From the NCBI GenBank assembly GCA_016709155.1, contig JADJEI010000001.1, positions 1,054,001-1,118,000 of the forward strand: DNA of 64,000 bases, written 5' to 3'. The translations under genes and the position numbers were made by a program. Below the pieces are notes generated by a model that was not told where the DNA came from, ran no database searches, and saw only the letters and a list, made by a program, of their open reading frames with translations. Every line of letters begins with the position of its first letter. Positions within the stretch are counted from its first letter, which is position 1. This DNA comes from Ignavibacteriales bacterium (lineage in GTDB: Bacteria; Bacteroidota; Ignavibacteria; Ignavibacteriales; Ignavibacteriaceae). Of the stretch, positions 53,850-63,586 are shown one piece after another.

Positions 53850-53889
53850 CTCTCCTCTGTCCTAAAAATAATTAATCGGCAGAGGAGAG
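53850..53889 (-). terminator. Terminator between the PorV-like and GH16 genes
   Basis: A perfect 10-bp stem, CTCTCCTCTG (53850-53859) with CAGAGGAGAG (53880-53889), followed on the minus strand by eight T (plus 53841-53848). It would end transcripts of the PorV/PorQ-like gene, with partial readthrough to GH16 possible. Confidence 0.85.
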
Positions 53890-53909
53890 CAAGGAACAAC
53901 AATGAAAAA

Positions 53910-54941
53910 TTAAAAATTTATTCCCACATTAAATTTTTGAATATTGTTCAGACGACCAAAATCCTGGTAAGCATAATCAACAGATATTGCAACATTACCA
54001 AGCAGGCGTTGTTTTAATCCGAATCCAAGAGAAAAAGATTCTTCCGAGTCATCAAGAAATAAAGATTTAAATCCGCCTCTGATAAAAACGAAGTCATTAA
54101 AAACATATTCGGCGCCAAGATTTACACTTTCAAAATTGTCGCTGAAGTGCATCGCATCAACAGAAACTGTAATTTCGTTATCATCAATCTTTAGCGGTTG
54201 ATAAGCAAGACCAACACGGAAATTTAACGGGAGATCCCATTCGTCGGTTTGCAGTTCAGCCGGAATACTTCCGTTATTGCCGGTACTTCCCGGATCGGGG
54301 TCATAAAGTACAAGAGCAGAAGTTCCTGTCATTTTCATTTTTGAACCAAAATTAGAGATTGACATACCAAGCACTATACCATCAAAGGGGGTGACATACT
54401 GAACACCCATATCGAGGGCTATTGCATTAGCAGACATTTTCCAGATATTTTGGTAAATAAATTTCGGGTTGAATCCGATCGAAAAATTATCAGTTAGCTG
54501 AATTGCCCAGGCAATACTGAACGCAGCATCTGAAACCGAAAATGTTTCGCCGGTTCCTTCGGGCTGTTCAACAGTAGTAACATCCATCTCACCATAATCC
54601 GACATTGTAAGACTCATTCCAACGGTACCAAAGTCGCCGAGGTTATAAGTCATTGCCATAAAATTATAGTTCAGATCGGCGAACCACTTGGTATGATCAA
54701 CTACAAAGCCGAATCCCTCCACCTTAGTAATTCCGGCAGGGTTCCAGTAAAGTGCAGTTGGATCATCAGTAACCGCAACGAAGGCACTTCCCATAGCGGT
54801 TGCGCGAGCACCCTGCCCGATTGAAAGAAATGGAGCTGCAGTTGTTCCTCTTTTGGATACGCTTGTTAAAAATCCCTGGCTGAATAAAGAGGAGCTGAGT
54901 AAAAGAAATAGTATAGATGTAATTATTATTTTCATTTTCAT
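53910..54941 (-). CDS. PorV/PorQ-family outer-membrane protein
   Basis: A 343-aa protein with a signal peptide (cleavage near LFSQG) and the family pattern PFLSIGQGARATAMGSAFVAV, followed by DDPTALYWNPAGI. The rest alternates beta-strands, as in FadL-like 14-strand barrels, and ends in an aromatic FNVGINF. PorV is the T9SS shuttle that takes cargo to the attachment complex; Ignavibacteria carry several paralogues, and locus-encoded copies commonly accompany TonB receptors. It follows the large surface-protein gene by 8 bases. Confidence 0.88.
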   Translation of the reverse strand: MKMKIIITSILFLLLSSSLFSQGFLTSVSKRGTTAAPFLSIGQGARATAMGSAFVAVTDDPTALYWNPAGITKVEGFGFVVDHTKWFADLNYNFMAMTYNLGDFGTVGMSLTMSDYGEMDVTTVEQPEGTGETFSVSDAAFSIAWAIQLTDNFSIGFNPKFIYQNIWKMSANAIALDMGVQYVTPFDGIVLGMSISNFGSKMKMTGTSALVLYDPDPGSTGNNGSIPAELQTDEWDLPLNFRVGLAYQPLKIDDNEITVSVDAMHFSDNFESVNLGAEYVFNDFVFIRGGFKSLFLDDSEESFSLGFGLKQRLLGNVAISVDYAYQDFGRLNNIQKFNVGINF

Positions 54942-54949
54942 TCTCCGTC

Positions 54950-57900
54950 TTATTTAATTATCGCAAATTTGCCGATCTTTTCACCAACCCCGGGGGCATC
55001 AACGTGATAGACGTACAATCCATAAGCTATATCCATGCCATCTTCCGAGACAAGATTCCATGAAATAGCGCCTTCAGTCGCACTGGTATTTTTATACAGA
55101 GTTTTCACAAGCGCTCCTGCAACGGTATAGATCCTGATCGTGCACTCTGCGGGCAGGTTAATAAAATCAATTCGTCTTTCACCGCGCCCGGTTTGATTGA
55201 GATTTCTTCGCTCCCAGCTATTCGACGTGATGTATGGATTAGGAACCACTCCAATTTTATCAAGATCATCTTTTGCTTTAGTATTATCAACCTCAGCAGA
55301 TTTAGTACTGAAGACGAAATAATCTCCTGTGTTAAAGTATTTTTTAGTTTGAATACGGAATATATCTCCCGCTTCGGGGAAAACTGTAAATGGAATTCCA
55401 ATAGGTTCGAACCACCCGATTTTCCACACATACTTTCTTGTTTCTAAAGTTGAACTATTTTCTAGAAGTAGAATTTCATCGCCTAAAGTTAAAGTCTCGC
55501 TTTCATCCTTATCTAACAATTCTATACCAATATCATATCCACCAGTAACATTTCTTGCAACAAAGTTAATCGGAATACCTGTAAATCTTGTGGATTCACT
55601 ATAATCACCCAGAAATTCAACTTCATAATCTGAAGGCCATGGTAAATCATAATCAGGATATTCACTGTCTTCTGAAACAGGCATATTCAAGGTACTTGAG
55701 CCAGTTAGCCATCCAGTATTATCCTGATCAACGGCTACGGAATCAGCATTGTTAATAATTACCGATATACCATCAAAAGGAGTCCCTAATTTGCTCCCGC
55801 TAAAGGAGGCAGAATCTATTTCTGCAAAGATAGTATCTATAACTCCGTTTAATTCTCTGGTCAGAGTGTAAGATTTAGTTCGATAATATGGAATTGTATC
55901 AACGCCGGTAAAAATAACTTTATATACAGCCCCATCCTTGACTTCAGCTTGACTTAGCAGCACAACATCCATTGAACCAGTACCAAATCCCTCAGTTACT
56001 CTTGAGAGATCGCCGATGATTTGCGGCGGGATATAACCGCTCGCCGGTGCATTCGGAACAAGGACAGCGGTGTTAATATCTACAAACTGAACATTGCCCA
56101 CAAGATCTTCGGTGATGATTTTCGTGTTTTCAGAAGGGATAAGTCCTTTTGTACCTAATAAAGGATCTCCCTGGTCATAAGCAACAAGTGCGTAGTAATA
56201 TTTCTGTCCATTGACTATATCTTCATCAATATAAGAATGCTGCAGTCCAGTTTCATCTCCGCGCCAGAAATGAGCACCATTAATTCCGACAGGATCCGGT
56301 CCTTCAATCCCATCCTTAAGATCAAACTGTGCGATTGGTTTCCAGTACTTTGGCTCACCTTTAGAATCAGTGATGCTTTTGATATCCTGAAACTCTGCTT
56401 CCTGGCTTCTGTAAATCATGTAACCTTCAAAATCCTTTTTATATCCGAGCGTAGGGTTTCCCTGTTCAAATCCTAAAAACGGATCGCGGGATTCTTCTGA
56501 AATACTATTCCAAAATAGAAAAACTTTTTTATCTCCGGCAACGGCAGTTAAAGTTGGTTTATAAGGAGGCTTGGCAAAATTATAATTTGCATTATAAATC
56601 TGCTGAACAGTTTCTTTATTGAAAACCATGTCTTCGTACTCAGTTCCAAAAACAAGTGCAACTGAGAACCTTTCACTTGTATTAATTTTAAGCGGGAAAG
56701 GACCCGAGCCAAAAAGAATTTGAATATTCGAATTTTGAATTGTTGTATCGAATGTTGTATAATTCATTTTTTCCCAGATTACATCATCATTCTTAGGCCA
56801 GATTGCCGTTGGTCCTTTGTTTGTTAATCTTTCAATTGCAAGACTTGTTAAACCAATTTGATCAGATTCATCTTTATCAGTAATATCAAAATTTGGTTCG
56901 CCTAAAGTTGGGACTCCATCACCCTCTCCGACGTCCGGATTAGTGTATTGAGGATCGAACGGACCAACACCATCCTGTCCAACGTCACTATTCAGGGGCT
57001 CATTTTCCTCTGCGTCCCAAATACCATTTGCATTTATATCTAGGAACGGAATCCAATCACCATCATTATCAAATCCGTCATCTCTTTTTTCATCCACCAT
57101 AGGGGCACCATTTATATCAGTATCCTCATCGTCATTAATTCCATTAAAAGAGTTTCCCGGGCTTTCGAGAAACGCATAACCAACATAACCTGGCACCCAA
57201 TTATCCGGAGGAGCTTTTAAATCGTTATCAAAAGCATAAGTCAGATCTAATAAAGTATTATAGTTAGCATTATCATCTGCACCATCGTCAAGGTCGCCAA
57301 CTCCTGTATCGCAATAAAATCCAAACAGTGTAGAATCATAATCAGCATCAGCAAGATTAAAAATTTCATAATGCCAAAAAACAATATCTTCGGCAAGTAC
57401 ATGAGACCATTGAAAGCCTCGTGTTTCAACTCTTATCCCCAGTCCTCCTCTTTCAGGAGCAGATAAAATTGGTTGATAAGAATAAGGTGGCCTGTTAAAC
57501 TCTTTATCTCTCGAGTCATCGTAAACATAGAATGCTTCAACATCGGCGTTAAGAACCCCCCTTCCAAAATAACCATACCAAAATCCATCCCATTCGGAAG
57601 TAATTCGAGGTAGGGCGTCAGGCCAGGATTCAGGCCAGGTGGAAGATTTAGTACTGATAGCAGGTTCTTCAGAGGAAGAATTAACATAGCCGGGCACAGG
57701 TTCAACAACCCATAGCTCACCGGTAGAAGGATCAATATCAACCTCCTCTCTGTAAGAGGTTTGGGCAGGATGAATAACCTGATTATTACCGGGGGCAATA
57801 ACTTTTGCAGTTACAATTGGAGTGCAGCCATCAAGATAGCTATGCCCGGTACCTTTGGGCCACTCACCGGAAGGTCTATCCGGCCAGGAGCCAACCTGTC

Positions 57901-58072
57901 CATCATTTCTAAAAATTGTTCTGATTAGATTTCCATCGAGAATACCTTTTTTACGATAAGTTTTATCGCCAAGCGGATCGTCCCGGTATAATTGCGTCTG
58001 AGGATCAACCTGTGCAAGCAGGGTGGTGGAAAATATAATCAGGATTAAAGCAAGTAAAAAATTGTTTTTCAT
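54950..58072 (-). CDS. Large secreted surface protein (1040 aa) partnered with the TonB receptor
   Basis: A 1040-aa protein with a signal peptide (ending LLAQ). I do not know its function. The first half has an aromatic-rich domain (WPESWPDALPRITSEW, FQWSHVLAEDIVFWHYEIFN), the middle a long Asp/Asn/Gly-rich stretch (DDGADDNANYNTLLD, NGINDDEDTDINGAP and NANGIWDAEENEPL) that looks like calcium-binding thrombospondin/dockerin-like repeats, then fibronectin-like parts (YYYALVAYDQGDPLL) and a FlgD/T9SS-like tail (AYGLYVYHVDAPG). Its place, between the TonB receptor and the PorV-like gene, is that of a SusD-like partner, but there is no SusD homology. Confidence 0.7.
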   Translation of the reverse strand: MKNNFLLALILIIFSTTLLAQVDPQTQLYRDDPLGDKTYRKKGILDGNLIRTIFRNDGQVGSWPDRPSGEWPKGTGHSYLDGCTPIVTAKVIAPGNNQVIHPAQTSYREEVDIDPSTGELWVVEPVPGYVNSSSEEPAISTKSSTWPESWPDALPRITSEWDGFWYGYFGRGVLNADVEAFYVYDDSRDKEFNRPPYSYQPILSAPERGGLGIRVETRGFQWSHVLAEDIVFWHYEIFNLADADYDSTLFGFYCDTGVGDLDDGADDNANYNTLLDLTYAFDNDLKAPPDNWVPGYVGYAFLESPGNSFNGINDDEDTDINGAPMVDEKRDDGFDNDGDWIPFLDINANGIWDAEENEPLNSDVGQDGVGPFDPQYTNPDVGEGDGVPTLGEPNFDITDKDESDQIGLTSLAIERLTNKGPTAIWPKNDDVIWEKMNYTTFDTTIQNSNIQILFGSGPFPLKINTSERFSVALVFGTEYEDMVFNKETVQQIYNANYNFAKPPYKPTLTAVAGDKKVFLFWNSISEESRDPFLGFEQGNPTLGYKKDFEGYMIYRSQEAEFQDIKSITDSKGEPKYWKPIAQFDLKDGIEGPDPVGINGAHFWRGDETGLQHSYIDEDIVNGQKYYYALVAYDQGDPLLGTKGLIPSENTKIITEDLVGNVQFVDINTAVLVPNAPASGYIPPQIIGDLSRVTEGFGTGSMDVVLLSQAEVKDGAVYKVIFTGVDTIPYYRTKSYTLTRELNGVIDTIFAEIDSASFSGSKLGTPFDGISVIINNADSVAVDQDNTGWLTGSSTLNMPVSEDSEYPDYDLPWPSDYEVEFLGDYSESTRFTGIPINFVARNVTGGYDIGIELLDKDESETLTLGDEILLLENSSTLETRKYVWKIGWFEPIGIPFTVFPEAGDIFRIQTKKYFNTGDYFVFSTKSAEVDNTKAKDDLDKIGVVPNPYITSNSWERRNLNQTGRGERRIDFINLPAECTIRIYTVAGALVKTLYKNTSATEGAISWNLVSEDGMDIAYGLYVYHVDAPGVGEKIGKFAIIK

Positions 58073-58091
58073 TATTTAAGCTCCATATAAT

Positions 58092-60818
58092 TTAAAATCC
58101 TACTCCAAACCCAATTCTTATTTGCCTTGGGGAAGAATAATCTGTAGGGACTTTCAAATATTCTTCTTTGGTATTTAATCCGAAAATTGTGCCTGTATAT
58201 TCCTCGGCAGCAAGGTCAATTCCTGCACGCCCGGTTGAGCCACTTACTCCATATTCATTTTTAATATCAAGCACGTTGTAAACTATCAAATAACTATTAA
58301 TGTAGAGTCCGAAAACATCAAATGTTTTTGTTGCCTTCAGATCAAGGTTGACAATTGACGGTTTTCTGCCGTTGTTTTCGAACCTGAGTCCTCTTGTATA
58401 ACGCGGATCAACTGTGTAGGGGGAACCGGTTCCATAATTAAAAATTAATCCCACACTCCAATCGGATAAATCTCCTACGGTTAAAGAAATATTAAGTGTA
58501 GAGGATTGATCCCAATTTAGCGGCACCAACTTCTTTGTTTCTTCAACGGGAGGGTCAGATTGATTATTGTAGAATAGTTGATACGGATCGGATGCATTGC
58601 CTTGAGCAAGTTGATAAGTGTAATCAACTTTTGCGCTAAATAAATCGGAATGTCTTTTTTCAATTGTTAAAATTAATCCTTTAACATTTCCATAATCTCT
58701 ATTAATGAATCGACCGTATGTGAAGCCTTCATAAGTTTCCAGAATTTCCAAGCCAAGTAAATTTCTAATATCGCTGTAATATGCGGTTATGTCAGCAGAG
58801 ATATTTGGAAATAAAATTTGCTGTAATCCTATTTCGTACTTAACAGTTTTTTGTGCTTTGAGTTCAGGATTGCCGATTACATTATTAACACCTGTTGTTT
58901 GATCAATAATATATGCGTTGTTAACGTATAAATTTTCGAAACTTGGTATTTGGAAAAAGTGACCATAAGAAAAGTGAATAGCACCTTGATCCGAAATCGG
59001 GAACGACACTCCAAGTCTTGGACTTATTTGCCATTCCGCTTCTGCTTTTCTTGGATCTAAAGTTCCATATTTTGCAATGGTGGTATCATAGAAATTGGGA
59101 TTGTCAAGCGGGTTTTCCAAATCAATTGGTAAAGTTGTGTTAGAATTAAAATAATCGAATCGTACACCGGCATTAATGATCATAATATCGTATTCCATTT
59201 TATCCTGAATGTACCCGGCAAATTCATAGGGTCTCCTTAAATAATAAACATGCTCTGCGGTTCCTTCCTCGCTGTAGCCCGGGGTGAAGATCGCATTTCC
59301 AAGTGAATCTATTTGACCTTCAGTTAAATTTCGCATGTTCTTCCAGTGATTCACAATTTCATGAAATCTTGATTCAATGCCTAATTTGATTTTATGTTCT
59401 TTGTTCAACTGTGATTCAATCGCAAACATTGCGAGATTGGATTGAGTGTATCTATCATATCTATCTGTTTCATTGCCGCCATAATTAAAAGTATAACTTG
59501 AAATAGCGTTGTGTACATTCGGGTCAATATAGCGGGCATCAAGTTCATCGGGATATAAATAACCCCAATATTTATTAAGATTGGAACTGAATTTTAAAGT
59601 TGCGAAAGTACTCTGTGATGGGAAAAAAGAAATCTGAAAATTATTTATCGCACTTGTTCCGTAATGATTTTTTGATCCATCAGGAGCAAGCCGCTGTGAA
59701 TGATTGTAATATTTATTCCATGTGTCATCAAAGAAAAAACTATAACTGAATTTCCAGCTTTCGAGATTATAGGTGAGCTTAGCATTAAAGGATTTCTTTT
59801 CATAAGGATTCATAGATACAAAAGCACCATCACCGGTATTATTATTAATAAAGATTTCCGGATGACTTTCATCAGGAATTGTTGGAGGAAGATCGCCAAT
59901 GTTATAAACCCGTTTGCCGTAAAGCGAACCATCATCGGTAAAATATCTGCCTGTAGCAAAAAACGTAAGTCCATCTAAAAGTTTTGTGGGACCACTTAAA
60001 CTAAATTGTAAATCCTTCGGTCCGCTTGTATTTACTTTATTAAGATTCCAGAAAATATCGGTGTGATCAGTAAAATAATTTCCAATGTATGCTGAAGCAG
60101 TGCCTTCATAATTTTGAGAACCATCCTGCGTTACAATATTTACAACACCGGAAAGCGCCTGACCGTATTCCGCATTAAAAGTTCCGCTGATAACTTCAAT
60201 CTGTCTGATTGAACTATTCTCAACCTCAATTCCAAGTGAGCCGTTAAACACATCATTAACAGGGATACCGTCAACAAGGTAAGCTACTTCATCACTTCGA
60301 CCGCCGCGGAAGTGTCCATTAACTACCCCTGCCTGAAGATTAACGATTGCCTGCATATTATCAACAGGCATCATTTTAATATCCTCGGAGGAAACAATAG
60401 TGGAAGTGGAAGTAAGATCTTTCGTTATCATTGGTTGTTTTGCCTCCACAACAACTTCCCCAAGTGTGATTGCCCCGGAACTTAATTGAATATCAATTTC
60501 AGTTGTGAGATCTATTTTAATAACAACTTTTTCGATTCTTACTTTGTTGTAGCCAACTGCACTTGCAATTAAAGTATATGTGCCGGGAGGAACATTATTA
60601 ATGTAATAATCTCCTTCCAGATCCGCGGCTGCACCAAAATAAGTCCCTTCTATAATAACATTTGCACCGACAATCGGTTCACCTGTTTCCTGATCTGTTA
60701 TCTTGCCCCTCACCCTTCCTGTAGTTCCAGCAAATATAAATTCAGAGAAAAGAAGCAGTGAAATAATAACTGCGATCAATGAAAACTTAAACGAGATGCA
60801 TAGTAATTTTCTTGTCAT
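58092..60818 (-). CDS. TonB-dependent outer-membrane receptor
   Basis: A 908-aa receptor. After the signal peptide comes a carboxypeptidase-regulatory-like domain (GRVRGKITDQETGEPIVGAN), then the plug (MPVDNMQAIVNLQAGVVNGHF, FRGGRSDEVAYLVDGIPVND, and VNIVTQDGSQNYEG), and a large beta-barrel with many Tyr/Asn-rich strands, closing in IRIGFGVGF. It would import glucan oligosaccharides using TonB energy. No SusD-type partner is present; the large protein at 54950-58072 could take that place. A terminator lies upstream, so it may have its own promoter. Intact. Confidence 0.92.
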   Translation of the reverse strand: MTRKLLCISFKFSLIAVIISLLLFSEFIFAGTTGRVRGKITDQETGEPIVGANVIIEGTYFGAAADLEGDYYINNVPPGTYTLIASAVGYNKVRIEKVVIKIDLTTEIDIQLSSGAITLGEVVVEAKQPMITKDLTSTSTIVSSEDIKMMPVDNMQAIVNLQAGVVNGHFRGGRSDEVAYLVDGIPVNDVFNGSLGIEVENSSIRQIEVISGTFNAEYGQALSGVVNIVTQDGSQNYEGTASAYIGNYFTDHTDIFWNLNKVNTSGPKDLQFSLSGPTKLLDGLTFFATGRYFTDDGSLYGKRVYNIGDLPPTIPDESHPEIFINNNTGDGAFVSMNPYEKKSFNAKLTYNLESWKFSYSFFFDDTWNKYYNHSQRLAPDGSKNHYGTSAINNFQISFFPSQSTFATLKFSSNLNKYWGYLYPDELDARYIDPNVHNAISSYTFNYGGNETDRYDRYTQSNLAMFAIESQLNKEHKIKLGIESRFHEIVNHWKNMRNLTEGQIDSLGNAIFTPGYSEEGTAEHVYYLRRPYEFAGYIQDKMEYDIMIINAGVRFDYFNSNTTLPIDLENPLDNPNFYDTTIAKYGTLDPRKAEAEWQISPRLGVSFPISDQGAIHFSYGHFFQIPSFENLYVNNAYIIDQTTGVNNVIGNPELKAQKTVKYEIGLQQILFPNISADITAYYSDIRNLLGLEILETYEGFTYGRFINRDYGNVKGLILTIEKRHSDLFSAKVDYTYQLAQGNASDPYQLFYNNQSDPPVEETKKLVPLNWDQSSTLNISLTVGDLSDWSVGLIFNYGTGSPYTVDPRYTRGLRFENNGRKPSIVNLDLKATKTFDVFGLYINSYLIVYNVLDIKNEYGVSGSTGRAGIDLAAEEYTGTIFGLNTKEEYLKVPTDYSSPRQIRIGFGVGF

Positions 60819-60872
60819 ACTCTTGCCAATATTTTCTTATTTAATCAGATTAAAACTATTATGAATAAAATA

Positions 60873-60904
60873 AAAGGCAGTCTCTTTTTTCAGAGACTGC
60901 CTTT
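60873..60904 (-). terminator. Strong terminator after the CBM9 protein gene
   Basis: A perfect 13-bp stem, AAAGGCAGTCTCT (60873-60885) and its complement (60892-60904), with a 6-base loop and a T-rich tail on the minus strand. It lies 10 bases after the stop of the gene at 60914-63538, between it and the TonB receptor gene. Confidence 0.9.
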
Positions 60905-60913
60905 ATCATCAAG

Positions 60914-63538
60914 TTACTTCATTAAAATCATTTTTTTAGTATCGGTAAACGAACCGCTTTCTATCTTGAATAGATAAACACCGGAAGCGAGTGATTCACC
61001 ATTAAAGTTTACTGTGTATTGACCCGGAGCCTGATTAGTATTCACTAACTCAGCTACCTGACGACCAAGGACATCATAAACCTTTAATGAAACATTACCG
61101 GCTTTTTCAATTGAGTAATGAATCTGTGTAGTCGGGTTAAATGGATTAGGATAATTTTGCGACAAGCTGTAATTGGTTACTACCTGTCCGTCGTTTCCTG
61201 CATCCAATACCCAGTCTTCTGCCCAGGTATATGACCATTTATTTGGATGCTGCCAACCCACATCCTGATTTGTTGCAGAGTAGAACATTATGCCTTCTCG
61301 TTGTGCAACAGGGTCTCCATCATTATCATTAATACCAAAATCAACCGGAATTCTCATTCCCTGAGTAATATATATTCTATCTGTAGTTGCATTCGGATCA
61401 TTTCTTTTTGTTGCAAGATCACTCAGTAAAATTCTCGCTTCAACTACATAGCCTGAAGGGAATTTTTCACCAAAGAAATAATTTGGACCTTCAACAAGAA
61501 GCGAATCATAAGAAGCTGTGCCGTCATCATTTCTGGCAAGCTGCTCATTGAATCTTAGGTGATAGTCAGGATTGTCTCCACGTTGATAGGAAGCATGCAT
61601 TGCCCCTTCCCAATTATAGAGCCCTAAAAATAAATCAGGTGCATCAAGTAACCAGGAACCTAAAGTTGCATCAACAGGGTAAAAAACATCATCATCTACA
61701 TCGTAAGCTACATATAAATATTCCTGGTCTATAGCTAACCATGCTGATGCAGAACAATCAGCATCGTCTTCGATAGTATATTGAGGATGACCAAAAGGAT
61801 CGGTATCATCAGCATACATTTTGAATTCCTGAATTCCCTGCCATTCGCCTAAGTCGCCATCAGCGACAAAGTTTGGAATATCAAATGAAACTACAGCAAC
61901 TCCAACAGCATCGTTTGTTGTACCGCCGGAAAATCCGGGTTCGCCGATATTTCCAGCAAAATCGGTACATACGATTGCGTAGTAAAAAGTTACTGATTCA
62001 CTTACTTTAGGAGATAATAGTAAATGTTCATAAACCTGAATATCTTCGGGAATATTAGGAGCAATTAAATCAACACCGGGAGCTGTAATATCGGTAATAG
62101 GATTATTGCTTGCATAAACATCATAATGCTCACCTGATTCATCAGGTACATCAGCCCAGGTTACTAAGTTAGTATTTGTGCCGGGAAATACTGCAATGGA
62201 TTGAGGAGCCGGAGGAGGCTCATGATCATCAAATTGGAAACCTGATTGTTGAAGAACATCGAACAAAAGAGTTCCTGATAGTTGTTCACCTTGTGTTCCA
62301 TACTCATTACCTCCACCCGAAAGTTCAATTTTCCAGGCAACTATTGAGGTGGGGTTAAATTGCTGATCACCTTGAGGATTCCACCAGGGTTGAGCAAAGC
62401 CGTCATTCGGAAAGTGCTGATGCCCGTCAGGATCTGTCCAGATCAGTCCGGTATCCAATGGCATATAATATCTTGTCCATTCCGAAGCCTGGTCAAGATC
62501 AATTGGAACCTCTAAAACCCAGTCCTCATTTACACCGGTATTATTCTCTATAACAAAGAAGCGCATTGTTAAACGATCGTTTGTTCCAACATGAGGAGTA
62601 GGATTTTTTATAAAAAGATCTAATGCAGTTCTGTTTCCAAAACTATCAGGAGGGGCTGCAAGGTTTCTTTGCATGTTAAGATAACCGCCCCAGCTTTCGG
62701 AACAGTTAACCGTATAATCTAACTCCATAGAACCTGTTCCTTCAACATAGTCCGAATTGTTATTGGATAATGTAGCGGAACCTGTAAAAGCATCAACTAC
62801 AAAAAAGTCGGAAGGAGTATCATCAAAAGTATGAAGTGGTGTATAGCGGCTTCCGATTACTTCCATTTTATCTAAAAGAATTGAACCCGAGGCAGTTGGG
62901 GGAGGTGTTCCGCCGCCTGCTGTTAGATAAACAAACGCCATTTCAAATCCTTTAATTTTATCAAGTTGGAGAGTACCATCGCCATCAGCGAATTGATATA
63001 CAAATCCCTGGGTATTGTCACCTCCTTGTTCTATCTCTACTAATGGCATCAAGACATTTATCCAACCGCCTGAAACATCTGAAAAATCAATTGCTGTATG
63101 ATGCAGCCAAAGGTCTCTTTCACCTGCGGCATTAATTTCGGCAAGCTTGACTTCCATAAAAAATGTACCATCCTGACTAAATGCAACCGGATTAGTAACT
63201 TTATACCACATACTTAGATGAGTGCCGGTAGAAAAATCAAGATAAGGTAGAGCATCTGTATTGCCGGGTGTATATGTGGTCCTTACGCCATAGCCGCCCC
63301 AGCCTTCGGCACCTTCGATAGAATAATCAACCTTCATTGATCCCGTGCCTTCATAATGGTCGGGATCATTACTAAGGTTCATAAAACTAGCAGTGCCATT
63401 GGTAAACCAGTTCACATTCAACTCAGGCGGGTCAAGAAAAAAGGGACCAACCGCATTGTCGAAATTTTGAACAACCCATTGCGCCTGAGAGATAGACACA
63501 ACGGATAATATGAAAAGAACTGTTAAAAATCTTTTCAT
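60914..63538 (-). CDS. T9SS-sorted surface protein with CBM9-like and two CBM-like domains
   Basis: An 874-aa protein with a signal peptide (ending ISQAQ). Two related beta-sandwich modules (MKVDYSIEGAEGWGGY and MELDYTVNCSESWGGY, each followed by LDLFIKNP- or LSMWYKVT-type strands) look like carbohydrate-binding repeats. A fibronectin-like part follows (NLVTWADVPDESGEHYDVY), then a CBM9/DOMON-type domain (VADGDLGEWQGIQEFKMYADD, VAYDVDDDVFYP), and a T9SS tail (NYPNPFNPTTQIHYSI). Its role is probably to hold beta-glucan at the cell surface. It lies between the symporter and the TonB receptor. Confidence 0.85.
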   Translation of the reverse strand: MKRFLTVLFILSVVSISQAQWVVQNFDNAVGPFFLDPPELNVNWFTNGTASFMNLSNDPDHYEGTGSMKVDYSIEGAEGWGGYGVRTTYTPGNTDALPYLDFSTGTHLSMWYKVTNPVAFSQDGTFFMEVKLAEINAAGERDLWLHHTAIDFSDVSGGWINVLMPLVEIEQGGDNTQGFVYQFADGDGTLQLDKIKGFEMAFVYLTAGGGTPPPTASGSILLDKMEVIGSRYTPLHTFDDTPSDFFVVDAFTGSATLSNNNSDYVEGTGSMELDYTVNCSESWGGYLNMQRNLAAPPDSFGNRTALDLFIKNPTPHVGTNDRLTMRFFVIENNTGVNEDWVLEVPIDLDQASEWTRYYMPLDTGLIWTDPDGHQHFPNDGFAQPWWNPQGDQQFNPTSIVAWKIELSGGGNEYGTQGEQLSGTLLFDVLQQSGFQFDDHEPPPAPQSIAVFPGTNTNLVTWADVPDESGEHYDVYASNNPITDITAPGVDLIAPNIPEDIQVYEHLLLSPKVSESVTFYYAIVCTDFAGNIGEPGFSGGTTNDAVGVAVVSFDIPNFVADGDLGEWQGIQEFKMYADDTDPFGHPQYTIEDDADCSASAWLAIDQEYLYVAYDVDDDVFYPVDATLGSWLLDAPDLFLGLYNWEGAMHASYQRGDNPDYHLRFNEQLARNDDGTASYDSLLVEGPNYFFGEKFPSGYVVEARILLSDLATKRNDPNATTDRIYITQGMRIPVDFGINDNDGDPVAQREGIMFYSATNQDVGWQHPNKWSYTWAEDWVLDAGNDGQVVTNYSLSQNYPNPFNPTTQIHYSIEKAGNVSLKVYDVLGRQVAELVNTNQAPGQYTVNFNGESLASGVYLFKIESGSFTDTKKMILMK

Positions 63539-63586
63539 TTTGTTTCTCCTTTTGTTTGTTAAAGTTAGTTATTTATTATTTTCTGT

